This document shows, one piece after another, positions 44,491 to 56,774 of a DNA stretch of 64,000 bases (position 1 is its first letter; every line of letters begins with the position of its first letter). A program made the translations under genes and the position numbers. This DNA comes from Curvularia sp. ZM96. Lineage: Eukaryota > Ascomycota > Dothideomycetes > Pleosporales > Pleosporaceae. The notes beneath the pieces are model-generated. The model saw nothing but the letters and a program-made list of their open reading frames with translations. It did not search any database and had not been told where the DNA came from. The stretch spans positions 62,001 to 126,000 of the forward strand of contig JAJGBQ010000007.1 of the NCBI GenBank assembly GCA_022457065.1. Direction: 5' to 3'.

Positions 44491-46260
44491 CCTACCACCA
44501 CGCAAGCATCACGAAAATCGTTCCATTCGCACCTAATTTGTAAGTTCGCGCGACTTGGGGGTGTTTCGCTGTCCTAATCGCGCTAGTCGGGAAGTGACCC
44601 CTTTTTATGGTCTATTTAGGTGTATACTCACATCATAGAGCACCAGTCACACTCGTTTCTCTATAATATCGCGTACCTATGCATATTTACTGCAGGATGG
44701 ATTGTTCTCTACGCCTGAACGTACTTTACACATTACTGAAACTACCTTCCCTCTCAACACGTGAAATCGATCATATACGCGTAGCACCGCCTCTTCCTAG
44801 ATCCAAACATTCAATCCTCTCTCCAGCTCTTACCAACTCCGTTTAGTCCTTCTTAAAGGTACTTGTGCCTCTCCTTATGCTCTAGCTGCAAAGGTTGTGA
44901 TATGAGTAGGCGGCTCGGATTTATTACGCAGTAGGACACCCAAACCTAAGCAAGCGTGCCAGCCTCGTCTAAGTTATCGATACTCTTGACGTATCGATGC
45001 GACATAACCATGTGCTTCACGAATATCCCGAGCGTAGCGGAGTCCTACCATCCGAGAAGTATGCGTTGCTTACAGGTCCATCACTACATTCTTTTCATCC
45101 GAACCGTAACCATGCTCGAAATCTTGTCTCTCCGGCAGATACCTTCTCAATATAGCTATAGCGGGTAAAACGCGCTATCCGACCATTGTGCCCAAGAAAC
45201 CATAGTTCCGTTTGGCATAATGTGTGGGATCTTAGACGCTGCGCGTAATGCAATCAACCATGTAAGCTGTCACGTGGACGGGATGTCAGGTGCGTAGCGT
45301 CTGACTAGTGAGATGATCCACAGGAGAAGGTGTCAGAAGCTTCGCTAACGCTACCCTCAGCCTCAGTAGCTCAACCTTAATAGTTCAGCCCTGATAGCTA
45401 CCACATATGCTAGCAGCAAATGATAGTATTGTTATCTACACAAGAGCTTTCTTGCACATATTCAAAGTGTAAAAAATAGTTAAGAATCAAGGTCTCTACC
45501 CTAAGATTCTGCATACCTCCCAAGTGTAGTTGTGTGAATTGTGATAGAGTATGAAGCGGGCATGCTACTACGTACGATTGTTCATTACCCATCGAGAGAT
45601 AGTATAGTGCTGATCGAGATTGGTTTCTAGTTCGCTCATGTCATTTATTCAAAGCGCACGGTTGATCTTCCTGTCACTTACCTAACGTGTACTAGCGTCA
45701 TACAGAGGGCTTGCGGGGAAGATGGTTCTGACATAACGCTAGCACATTTCCAGTAAGCGTCCTGGAGTATAACAATGCGGTGAGATGTGCAAGAACTATG
45801 TAGAAATCAATCTCGGCTAGCCCTGTAATGTCTGTGCGCTTCCATTCAAATTGACGTTTTTCTAGACAGTAGCGTCCCGTCCAGAGGTTAGCGGCATACG
45901 ATAGAGCTCGGATTGATTGGGCCAGCACGTTCAGTTGGATGGATCGCCCGAGGATCGACTTGATACAAGGAGGGACTACCCTTGATACGGCGAATCTCTC
46001 GGCATTACTAGATTAGCCTAGTCACATTCAAAGGGCCAAATACATGGCCACAAGTCAAGCATGGCTTATGGTCTTCCAGACTCTTAGAGTGAATCGTTTC
46101 TTGTTGCTTGATAGAGGAGGGATGTGCCATGCTAGTGACTCAGTGCATATGCTCTCCTTACGCTCAACGATTATATATCTAATTGATGCGGTTGCGCAAT
46201 TTCAAACTTCCCTCAACCGATCCATTAAGACAATTGTCAATATATTCAGCTGTTTCGAAA
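44491..46260. other. 1.8 kb intergenic, nothing supported
   Basis: Short frames only (up to about 76 codons) on both strands. The last 200 bases precede the membrane-protein gene at 46261; longer frames there are overlapping shadows. Confidence 0.45.
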
Positions 46261-47572
46261 ATGGAAATCTACTCGATCTTCTTTGGCGTCTTCTTAGGGT
46301 TGTTTTTGCCCACTGCAGGGAAAGCATTGCAACAGACTTCGAGCATATGGCAACGCACAAGGACCTTACAGAATACCTACCTCTACATGATTTGGACCGA
46401 CACGATAGTGAATTTTATATTTGCTATCGTGACATATATGTACCTATGTGGAATCATTCCCCCAAGGTCAGTCGCTTCGACTTCTATATGGCAGTTGCGA
46501 TACAATTCTTTTTCACTTTCAAGAGCCTCAACTGACTACATTGTACAAGTTTTGGCTTCTATTTCGGTACTGGTAAGTAGTATACTCAAATAAATCCCAA
46601 AATTCTAACTAGCATTGACTGACTGGGACAAAATATAGTCCTATTATGGGCGTTCCAAACGCAACTTCTTCCACTGATCATCGCCAATCGTATCAGTTTG
46701 ATTATGGTTGACAAAAAGAAAGCCCGGTTGCTCAAATGGGTACTCTTTATAATTATTGGTATCGTCAACGTATCTGTTGGTTGCATTTGGATTCCTGCGC
46801 AAATGAAAGTAAGCCCAACTTTCATTGCCGTAAATCATATCTGGGAACGGATCGAGAAGTCGTTCTTCCTTATCGTTGATTTATCACTCAACATATACTT
46901 CCTATACCTGGTACGCTACCGACTTATCGCCAACGGATTGATGAAGTACATGCGACTTTTCCGGTTCAACACAGCAATTGTGGTTGTTTCCACGTCCATG
47001 GATGTGTTGCTTTTGGGACTACTAAGCTTGCCAGACGGCTACACGTACGTTTTCTCGCACCCATTTTAACTCCCCTTTCCTTATGCATGTGTTCTACTTT
47101 ATTGAGATTTATCTTTTGCGCCGAATTAAAACTAACATCATTCATCAGTTATGTTCAATTTGCCCCTGTTGCTTACATTGTCAAACTTAATATCGAACTT
47201 TCGATGGCGGTTCTGATCTCGAAAGTTGTGCGCAGCAGTTCTGACAGACGTGAGGACCGGTATGCTGAAGGAAACCATACGCTGCATGGCACCCATCTCA
47301 CGAATCGCTCTACCATTGGATCTCGAATACCGCAACAAAACAGCGCTTGTTCTAGTACGAAGGTGGATGCTCATGATGAGACCGCAAGCAATAATTGGCC
47401 TGCATCTCATCATAAGCAAGATCAGCATCGGGGCGTTGTAACAATGGTGACAACTTCAGAGCTTCCCGAGGATAACTATATGGACGATAACTCTGAAGAG
47501 GGTATTCTTAGGACAGTGACGATGGCCGTGAGGTCCGAGTCTAGAGAAGAGATTAAGGATAGGGGGGACTAA
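46261..47572 (+). CDS. fungal multi-pass integral membrane protein (about seven helices)
   Basis: Four exons (46261-46466, 46550-46572, 46639-47044, 47149-47572) give 352 residues. Hydrophobic helices include IYSIFFGVFLGLFLP, IVNFIFAIVTYMYLCGI, LLWAFQTQLLPLIIANRISL, WVLFIIIGIVNVSVGCIWIP, FFLIVDLSLNIYFLYLV and VVVSTSMDVLLLGLLSL, then YVQFAPVAYIVKLNIELSMA. After the last helix comes a hydrophilic tail of about 120 residues. The tail of the core, ending VKLNIELSMAVLISKVVR, matches a widespread, uncharacterised fungal membrane family. The 23-base second exon is needed to keep the frame. Function unknown; a receptor-like topology is only an inference. Confidence 0.75.
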
Positions 47573-49084
47573 CGATATTAGTTTAGGAGATTCGAAACCT
47601 AAATCTAGCTTAGGTAGTCTATCCTTAAACAGCAGAACTAAATTACGATTAACCCCAATTCTTAATGTTCAACCCAATGAGATTAATACTTGGTTATTTT
47701 GTTTTAAAATTGATTATCTTTATTATCAGTAAATAGAAATACTCTAAACTTTCAAAAAGAAAGTCAAAAATACATCTATACTGCACATACGCAAACCCTG
47801 TCTTCTCAATCGACTCACTTATGACTTGACAGAACTTGCTGTCCTTGTGAGCATACCCGTACGGCTACTCATAGTTAGCGCATTGACCATCTAGATCGAG
47901 CGATTGGCAAAATTCACACATACTTTGTACCAAGCGGGAATATTGTAGAAGCTAGGCCGCATGTTTCCAACTGGCTGGCTGCACTGGTTCGCGATCTTGC
48001 CCACTGCTGCAGATCACTCTGTAGGGACGCAAGGAGCGCCACTCTTAGCATAACTACACATATAGGCCACACTATCGCTAGCATAATTCACCAGATTACC
48101 CTTATCTCTTACCACATTGTTACTTCCGCGGTGCGAGCACGACCCGTAGAACCTATTCCAGTTATTGCTTCAGAAGTTATCGCTGCTAAATTATATCGAA
48201 TTTTGGTATACGACTGCCAAATTAGATAGGGTTAGACGAGGACAAGGACATAGCTCAAGGAGCATACGAGGAGACGCATGCACACAGGAATTTCAGCAAT
48301 CACACAGCTGCTCGCTTATTAGCTGAGTGCACTCCAATTAGCCCTCTAGACTAGCAGATTCGCCGATAACATGCTGCGGCACGCCGCTTCTAGTTCTGGC
48401 TTACAAACCAAGAGCATGGTGGCATGATTTGCACAAGCCAAACTTGTGGTTATCAGCCGCTCGGTACTAGCGAGCGAATGAAGATGTGCATGCTCCTACG
48501 TATTAGATGTGCTCTTCAACCTGTAGCTGACTAGCATTGGCTCGCTGTCGATTCTATGCTTGATTCCGCCACCACATCCTCTGCTATCTACTAGTAATCT
48601 TTCTAACACCTTACCACAACGAGAAAGTTCATATTCACCTGTAAGTTATCAGCTTGCGTAATGCTTCATCGCGGCTATATGGACAACTTGGAATACACAC
48701 ATGAAATACATGGAGATGAGCAGCCATCGATGGCTGTTGGATGGAAGCTCGCTTATCGCAATAATCGCGCACAGAAGCTTTTCGCAGGATGATCAAGGAG
48801 TTCAGGGGACGCCTTAGTACTGTGCTTATGTTTGCTGACTAGCGGTGTATCTGCACAATTGATCGATTAGAGGCACTTGCCGTTGCGGGGAAACTTGCCG
48901 TTGCGGCGACACTAGCCGAATATGGATAGCTTCGTCCTCCTCTTTATGCTTACTGAGCCCGAGATCTAGTGGCCTCGTAAGGTAGCATAGTCGCATTATT
49001 TATTGAAATATAGAATTGATCCCAATCAGCATTACTCCAGTATACCCAACAACCTTTCAGGTATTCTTGTAGGGACATATCAAG
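47573..49084. other. 1.5 kb intergenic, AT-rich on the left
   Basis: No gene supported. The left 200 bases are AT-rich; the rest has average composition with short frames only. It precedes the Ssu1-type transporter. Confidence 0.45.
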
Positions 49085-50683
49085 ATGCCAGATCCTTCTT
49101 GTATCGGGTACCGCAATTGCCCCGATCATCCTCACATTGACGACCAAAGAGATACGGTAGATCCAAGCCAGACACATCTCAACAATGATCTTGAATTAGG
49201 CAGAAGTAGCATCGCAACTGGCTCTGCAATCAAAGATGAAACAACACATCCACAAAGTGACCAACATCGAAATGAGAAGAATGAGACTGGGTTTCGAAGA
49301 ATTATTCGTAACTTCACGCCTTCGTATGTACATATCCCCATGATTGATGTCAACTATGCTAATTAGTTTGGCTTTCTTATAGTTGGTATATTATCACCAT
49401 GAGCACTGGCGCTCTATCAATCATGCTGCATCAAATACCGTTTCATGCACACTGGCTCGATATCGTTTCAGAAATCGTCTTCGTCCTCAACATCGTCTTA
49501 TTTTTGATCTTCACGTTCATTTCAATTCTTAGATACACCATGTATCCTCGGTTGTTCCTAGCTGTGCTTCGCCATCCTCACCAAAGCTTGTTTCTTGCTA
49601 CGTTTCCAGTTGGCCTCGCGACAATTATTAACATGATCGTGCTTGTATGTGTCCCTCCATGGGGTCACGGTATCGCAGTCTTTGCTTGGGTGTTGTGGTG
49701 GATCGATAGTGTCCTTGCGGTAACTACCTGTTTCCACCTAACTTGGGTCATGTATGTTCCATTCTTTCATAAACCATATTTTCAATTTCGGACATTAACT
49801 CACAAGTACTACAGATTGTCGAATCGTCGGCATGACCTTGAGGAGATGACAGCTCTATACCTAATCCCTATCGTTGCCATTGTCATTGCTGCAACTTCTG
49901 GAGCGCTTGTGGCAGGGGCTTTGAAAAATAATCAGCACCAGTTGTGGACGCTTGCAATCAGTTACATATTCTGGGGAATTGGAACTCCCTTATCGTGGAT
50001 GATTCTGACTATTTATTTTCTTCGAATGGCGATACACAGACCACTCCAGCGTGAGGTGGTTGTCTCGCTGTTACTTCCAATCGGACCCCTTGGACTGTCT
50101 GGCTTTTCGTACGTTGACAGCAAGCTTTTTTTGAGAGTATCTAACCTCGATACAGAATAATAGCACTTGGGAAGGTTGCAAAACACAATTTTCCACTTAC
50201 TGGTACAATTCCTCATGCAGCCCATGCAGGGGATGACTTCTATCTTGCAGGTTTGATGATTGGCCTCTTGCTCTGGGGTTTTGCGGTAGTATGGTTCATT
50301 GTCGCCATTATTATGATTTTCACAGCATATCCTTTTCCATTTAATATGGGATGGTGGGGTTTCATATTTCCTGTTGGTAGGTCCAAATTTATCATTGTTC
50401 TGGGTACTAGTGTGAGCTAATATCAAGCATAGGCGTATTTACGCTCTTAACCATTTCCATCGGTGAAGAGTTCGATTTCAAGTTTCTTAAGATTCTCTCA
50501 TGTGTAAGTAAACTTTGTCATCGTAGGTGCCTTTGTTAACAGGTCCAGGTGCTGACCGGAGTTTGCGTGGTAATGTGGTTTATTGTAGCAGGAAGAACGG
50601 TGGACCGTGCTGCCCGTGGCAAGATGTTCTTCGCACCATGTTTAGGAACTGATCTATTCTCGAAAAGAGCTGAAGGAAGTTAA
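49085..50683 (+). CDS. Ssu1-type sulfite efflux / malic-acid-family (TDT) transporter
   Basis: Five exons (49085-49323, 49383-50108, 50156-50376, 50433-50503, 50543-50683) give 465 residues. After a polar N-terminus the family landmarks run in order: WYIITMSTGALSIMLHQIPF, LNIVLFLIFTFISILRYTMY, FLATFPVGLATIINMIVLV, AWVLWWIDSVLAVTTCFHLT, MTALYLIPIVAIVIAATSG, SYIFWGIGTPLSWMILTIYF, VVSLLLPIGPLGLSGFS, NMGWWGFIFPVG, LTISIGEEFEF and KMFFAPCLGTDLFSK. This is the tellurite-resistance/dicarboxylate family (PF03595); yeast Ssu1 exports sulfite across the plasma membrane, while relatives move malate. The length is usual for Ssu1-type proteins, which favours sulfite. The fourth intron is only 39 nt. All helices are intact. 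Confidence 0.9.
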
Positions 50684-50900
50684 GTGCTCATACCCACCAT
50701 ATTTGGCTATTGAAAAGCTTAGTGTCGGTGACCCCAAGAAACATGACGACGCATTTCAAACAAGAATAGCTGTCCTGATTCTCAGCAGATTGTTAGGGTT
50801 AATGAGAAAAGTTCAGTACTTGGAAACTTGGCACACTGCGTATCACATCAAATTCACGGCATTAGAGTTACGCTACTTTATGAATTATGGCTATATGGAA

Positions 50901-52570
50901 CTAGTACAAGCTTTTACAATTCCAGTTCTTAGCTTCATTAGGATCTCCGTGCCCGCTGTACTTAGCTTGCTTGGGATACATGCAGAGTGGCCGTTGTCTC
51001 AAAACCTTGTCATGGGTCGTATCATTGACATACTTGGTAGCGATGATTTGTTCGGGAATTCTGCCCTTCTCGACCCAGGCCACCAAAGCCAGCAAGACAT
51101 CGTGTTCCTCGTTCTCAAAACCAGGGGTGCTATGGATTGAGTTGCCAAGCAGTAGCTGTTGGTTTGCCCCAGCAAAGTACCATGGTGCGTTGAAGGCTGG
51201 GGTTGTGCCCGAGCAATGGGACATACCAGGGACATCAAAGAACTTGTAGAATGAATCAATCTCAATCCCATCGGGTTTGAGCATCCGATCAACGTGGTTG
51301 TAGAAGTACAGTGATGATTTGTACGGAATGAGAGGGTCTGCGAGGCCGTGGTAAGAGAGGATCTTTCCGCCTTTCCTGTAATATGCGGAGAGATCAAACT
51401 TAACAGTCGCATTTCCAGGATTAATCTTATCAGATAGCGCGATGATGGCATCGTTATAGTTATTAAAGTTCCATTCCGGTCCGAGGCCAAGGAAATACTT
51501 TGGGTAATCGGAACCCAGTGAATTCGGGGCGTTTGCCGCGACTAGGAATGGCTGGCCTTCGGTTCCCTTAGATAAGCCAGGAAAGAAAAATGTATTATTT
51601 TCACCAACGTAGTCGCTATAGATATTTTGTAAAGTATCCAGTTGAGCCGCACTTAGACATTGTGAGGCATTCCTAGTGCTGTTGGTGCCACAAAGGAGAG
51701 TTTCGGAGCGGAAGTTGCAGCCTTCAGGATCGGATATGATGTTGTCGACCAGGCCATCTTGAGGATCACATTGCTTGAGAACCTCGGTATTGATCACTGC
51801 AAAAAGTGAAGCAGGAATGTGGTAGTCAGCCGTCTCAGGAAGATTGTACAAAGTGACGCGAATCGTCCATGGCTGCATATGTGTGGTCCACCAAGCGGGT
51901 GCACCTGCTAAAATGCCGTCAAAGTCTTCGGGGAATGCTTCTGCCTCTTTCAATCCTTGGCGGCCTCCAGTCGAGCAACCAGAGTAGTAGCTGTATGACA
52001 CATTCTTGGCGTAGTGCGCTGCGACGATTTGCTTTGAAACAATCACTGAGCCGTGCATGGCTAAATAACCCCAGTTTGTAATACGCTCAGGGTGTTGGTA
52101 TGCCCATCGACCGTCACCAGTGGTTGAGTTATGTCCAGTATCTGTGGACATAACCGCAAATCCATACCGGACACCAGACGCCTTGAGCCAAATCAGCGAT
52201 TGCAATGCGAATACAATCATAGAATGCATACCATATCTTCGTAGTTGATACCGCCCCCAAATCCGCCATTGCCGACTGCCAGAAATCGGCCATTCCATTT
52301 TTCGGGCAAGAACAATCCAAATCCGTAAGTGGAATTTTGAATTGACTGAACTTGGACAGAGACTGCACACAGAGCGGGTAAGTTGGGCGGACTACTTGGA
52401 TAGCCAGTGTCGCCTTTCGGAACCTCAAAGGTTCCGTTTGCTGCTACAGCGCGGGCAAAATTCAAATTTGCACCAGTGGGTAATGAGGCCTGGATATTAG
52501 CTGGGTCACAAGCTGCGTTAGCGGCCGCAGCAAAGCCCGCAATGCTAATAATGGTATTAAACTTCATCAT
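50901..52570 (-). CDS. secreted tannase/feruloyl-esterase family hydrolase
   Basis: Two exons (52570-52232, 52181-50901) give 539 residues. A signal peptide (KFNTIISIAGFAAAANA) precedes CDPANIQ. The nucleophile motif GCSTGGRQG lies near residue 183, with candidates for the other triad members in HGLADPLIP (Asp) and GMSHC (His). Cysteine pairs flank the triad as in Aspergillus feruloyl esterase B (PF07519). These enzymes cleave ester bonds of gallic or ferulic acid in plant polymers. The many NxT/NxS sites fit an extracellular glycoprotein. It is convergent with the Ssu1-type transporter, whose stop is 217 bases away. The start is the first of two adjacent ATGs. Confidence 0.92.
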
Positions 52571-53301
52571 AAAGTCTGATCTAGAGACGGCTGAGCATAG
52601 ATAGTGTGCATGAGCTAATGGAAAATTTGAAGTGTACAAAGTGTGTGAAACATCGACCTTGGATGGCCGATTTCTTAAAAACTATGCGTACTTAAATGAA
52701 GGTCATCGGGCGCCTGCGTAGATGTGGGTTCTGTGCCGAGGATCAAGCGGGCGCATGCATCCGTCCGCACTAACACGCGTTGCATCCCCACATCGGTAAA
52801 CTTGACGGCAATTAAGTAGTAAGGTCAAGCTGTGAACATTCACTGGAGCTCTTGTTTGATCCTGTCCCTTTTATACAAATAGACGCCGCAGTTCTACTCT
52901 CATCCCTAATAGTTATCTAATCATATAACTTGGCTTACGCTCGCTTATGATCTCGCCTTCGGGCACTTTACGCAGATTTTCTAAAAGATTCTTAATTCTG
53001 GAATCCATGGTGACGCGGTAACGTCATGGGGCTCACACGGGCACGCCAATATGTGCAAACTGCTTGTAAATATACGATGATAAAAGGACGACAGGGTGAG
53101 TAACCGAGCTAAGTCTCTAGCAAACGCATATATACAGGGAATCGCCGCTAGACCAGACGGGTCACATGCTCCGTCCTTAGCTAGACTCTCCACTCCGTGC
53201 AGTCTCCTGGGCGACAAGCCGCCGCACAGAGCACATGTTATGTGCTTGGCGGCACCTCCTGCGTCTTCCTTCTAGCAAATTGCGAGTAGATGATGTTATG
53301 T
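52571..53301. other. intergenic, esterase promoter
   Basis: Holds the promoter of the esterase gene and the 3' end of the MFS gene. No other feature recognised. Confidence 0.4.
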
Positions 53302-54991
53302 TTAGCTGGCATGGCTCTTCCAAAACTTATCCTTGACTACTCTGATCATCACAGGTCCTGCGCCGCCGGCGCTGACCAGGAAGGTCACAATCCCACAGCT
53401 GACGCCAATTAGATGGCTGGTTCTGCAGCCATATAGATAGCTTCCTAAGACTTTATCCAGCTCATCACCTCGAAATATGTCCCGCAGTTGGACGGCACCT
53501 GTGTTTACAACTACCTGAGGGTCAAGGCTAGGAAGAACTTTCTTCAGATGATTGACAACTCCTTGAGTGAAAGCTGCTTCAGCGCTGGCAACTAGCAGCG
53601 ACGCACCAAGATTCTCTGTAAACAACGTGAGAGCTGTGACCGAGGGAATATCGTCGCGCGTAACCAAAGACTGGTTATATATAAGTGGTATCTGAAGGGT
53701 AATGCCAATGCCCATTCCCGTAAGGAGCTCCAGAGGAACCCATTTACGAGTTGAAGTCGGAGCGTCAATAGAGTAGATGCTGATTGTGCCTGCGGTAGCC
53801 AAGATCGCACCCAAAAGCATGAATGGTCTGTAGTGTCGCCACCAGGTTAACGCGCCGTTTGCAACAGACGTGAAGACTGATATGCCCAATATCATCGGAA
53901 TCTGGCGGACACCGCTCTGGGACGCAGAGACCGCATCAACTGATTGGAATTGGACGGGAAGTGTGTACTGCAGTGGGTAGAAAACTCCAGCAAGAAAAAA
54001 GGCGAATATAAGGTTTCTTAAGATGTCTGGTTTGCGAAGAAGTCCTGCGTGCACCATTGCCTTCTTCCCCATTTTCCATTCATGGAATATAAAGGTTAAG
54101 AAGCTCAATGCGGAGCCTACGAGACTGCCCACTACGGATAGTGCGCTCCAAGGATGCGTACCTGAGTAATGCATACCCAGGACAAAACAACTCAAGGAGG
54201 AAGTAATCAAGACTCCGCCTCCAAGGTCGAGACCTACGATACGCTGTCGCAATGTCGTTTCACGAATTGTGATCGGAGACTTGAGACTCAAAGCCATGAT
54301 AATTGTCGCGACGACACCTAGGGGGAGGTTGATCCTGCATTCGTTAGATTTACGACTCATCTGCACAGAAGTACTCGAAGGCTCTTACTCACCAGAAACA
54401 CCAACGCCAGCCTACAGTATCGGTCAGGCCACCTCCTAGTAACGGCCCTGCGACACTAGCAATACCAAAAGTGACGCTCACAATGCCCATATAAGCTGCT
54501 CTGTACTCATCATGCACAGTTAATGAGATGATGATGAACGTGCCCGTCATGATACCACCACCTCCCAGGCCGGCAACAACCCTGCCTAAAATCAGGATCT
54601 CGCCGCTCTTTGCTGCACCGCAAATCACATTGCCTGTCTCAAAGAGAAGAACAGCTAGAAAGAACACGTTCTTGACGCGAAAGGATTGATAGGCTTTACC
54701 CCACACTAGCTTGAATGCGCCATTCGTTATGCTGTAAGCCGTTCCATACCATGCGATATTAGCGATGGACCCAAATTCCGTGGTAATAGCGGGAATCGCG
54801 GTCGCAAGGATGGTACCGTCAAGAGCAGCAAGTAATAGGCTGAGTATCAGGCTTAGGGTGAGAAAGGCCAGCCTGATACCTTTTGGGTATTCCTGTGGTA
54901 TTTCTGCAATGGATAGTGGGCGTGGAATATCTTTCTGAACGTTTTGCAGTGGCGCGACGGTGCGCGTGTCAAGTTGTATTTCGTCTGCCAT
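53302..54991 (-). CDS. major facilitator drug/metabolite exporter (DHA type, 14-helix class)
   Basis: Two exons (54991-54393, 54334-53302) give 543 residues. After a polar N-terminus come LSLILSLLLAALDGTILATA (helix 1 with the LDxTIVxxA-type motif C of 14-helix drug antiporters), FGSIANIAWYGTAYSITNGA, GRVVAGLGGGGIMTGTF and GWRWCFWINLPLGV, the last restored by splicing across a 58-nt intron. The C-terminal half has at least six further helices. Such proteins export toxins and drugs from the cell. No biosynthetic enzyme lies immediately beside it; the closest are the esterase and, further left, the 23.8-37.6 kb block. Intact. Confidence 0.9.
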
Positions 54992-56049
54992 GCTAAAATA
55001 TAGACTTCTTTTACTTTCTTCTTAGATGAAGAAATTATTGGATTGTTTAAAAGTGCATAACGGCAACAAGTTCGTTTTATATGCTCGGATAATACTACAT
55101 GCTTATCCTGCTTACCTGCATTGGAAGGTAAGCCTGGCCCGTGATGGTGATGTGCGTTTCTCGAGGTGATGAGTTGCAGATCATCGTCTTTACTGGCTAA
55201 TCATTAATATGTTCATACAACTCGCGTACAACTACTCTACTCGTGCAAATTTGCATCATAGCTTTGAGGTTGCGACCTTTCGCACCAAAAACCTTTGTAC
55301 AATCAGAAAAAGTCTATTAAAAGTTGTAACAGCGACTCTCAATCATTGAAGAACACATTTCCGTCATCTTGCCTTGATTGCAACCGTCGAGAAGTCAACT
55401 CAAAAAGGTGCCGCGGTGTCGTCCGGAGGATTCGTCCGAACGTTCGCAAGGCCACTAGCCAAGAACTGGTGAGATTACCCCGCGTATCGTTGTACCAATT
55501 AGCACCAGCAACGAGAAACACGTCGGGATCACTGTGTGACTACTGCCAATCTCATAAAAGTTTCGACTCCAGCTCGCCCGTTTGCATGGTCTGAACATTG
55601 CTAAGATAAAGTGTGTGTGGAATCCAGGTAACTAGCAAGGCACCCAGGTTCTGTTAGCGACCCGAGATCCTATTGAGGATCTGATGACGGCGCCAGCCCA
55701 TTACAACAGTTAGGATCGGATTTTCATCATTCGGGGAAACATCTCGTCACAAGATCCACGCTTAGGAACACTTTTTATTGGAAGGTAATCTCAAACTAGA
55801 GCACCAAGCAGTAATCTCATAATACGAGCTCGGGGTATTCATTAAGCTGAAGCGCAGGCTGTTACGGAAGAGATGTAATCGCAGAAGATGGTACCAGAGC
55901 TGAAACCACATGTCGCCAGTAGCTGAAAAGTCCACGTCCTATGAAGCGGAAACGAGCAGTTCGAGGGATACTAGCTGTATTTACTGAGTGTTGGAGGTGA
56001 GGATGTAAACGGCTGCTAATATTAGCGGAAAGCTCATGCTCAGAAGTTA
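54992..56049. other. intergenic, nothing supported
   Basis: The MFS promoter should be in the first few hundred bases. A 99-codon plus frame at 55295-55594 and a minus frame opposite it show no motif. Confidence 0.45.
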
Positions 56050-56774
56050 TCAAAACCTACAGTTGACATTGCTGTTGACATTGGCCGGGCCCATGGTGTT
56101 CTTCAGGTAGCAGAAACCGGGGCCTGCTCCACCAGCAAACGAAGCAGCCTCGCACTGGGTATCAGCCGCGCAAGCCTGAGTGCAAGCCTGAAGGTTGTCG
56201 GCCCACACGTTACTGTAGTCGAAACCGTAAAAGTCATTGCTGCAGGTCACAACCAGAGTGCGACTGCCGGATGTGAAGGAGCAGTCGTTATCGGTAGGGC
56301 AGGCAAAGTTGGTGGGGCAGGCCTTCCTCGGCTTCTTGCCCTGATCGGTGATGGTAGTCTTCTTGGAAGTGATGGCGATGCCTACGACGTTGGAGCTGAC
56401 GTTGTCAATATAGCAATTGGAATCTTAACGCTGAGTCTTACTTGGGCTGGGCACCAGTGAGGGTCTGCTTCATATAGCAGCTGTTTCCGACGTAGCTAGC
56501 AGCGACACAGAGAGGGGCAGCAGCGCAGGCCTGCATGCAGTCGCTGATGGTGGAAGTCTGTCAATGTTAGAATGGTGGGAGTGAACTATAGGGATTAACT
56601 CACCTCGGCACGAATCAAGTCTCCGCCGTAGTAATCTGTTCCGCAGGCGACCTGAAACTTGACTCCATTGATGTTGTTTACGCACCCATTGTTTTCAGGA
56701 CAGGTAGGTTTCGCAGGGCACACAGTAGTGGCGCGGAGTGCAAGAGCAGCAAGAGCAAGCATTTGAGGGGCCAT
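56050..56774 (-). CDS. secreted cysteine-rich protein with two Apple/PAN-like modules
   Basis: Three exons (56774-56604, 56557-56442, 56395-56050), separated by two 46-nt introns, give 210 residues. A short hydrophobic N-terminus (MAPQMLALAALALRA) is a likely signal peptide. Two homologous modules follow. The first has VACGTDYYGGDL, SDCMQACAAAPLCVAASYVG and CYMKQTL. The second has VTCSNDFYGFDY, QACTQACAADTQCEAASF and FCYLKNT. Each contains the C..C..C..C pattern of fungal Apple-like (PAN) domains, which bind protein or carbohydrate. A short basic linker (KKPRK) joins them. It is probably a cell-wall or extracellular protein; it may be a lectin-like adhesin or effector. Confidence 0.82.

Noticed and set aside
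50703..51140. 145-codon plus-strand frame
   Set aside because: Antisense to the 3' part of the tannase-like gene, which has clear catalytic motifs.
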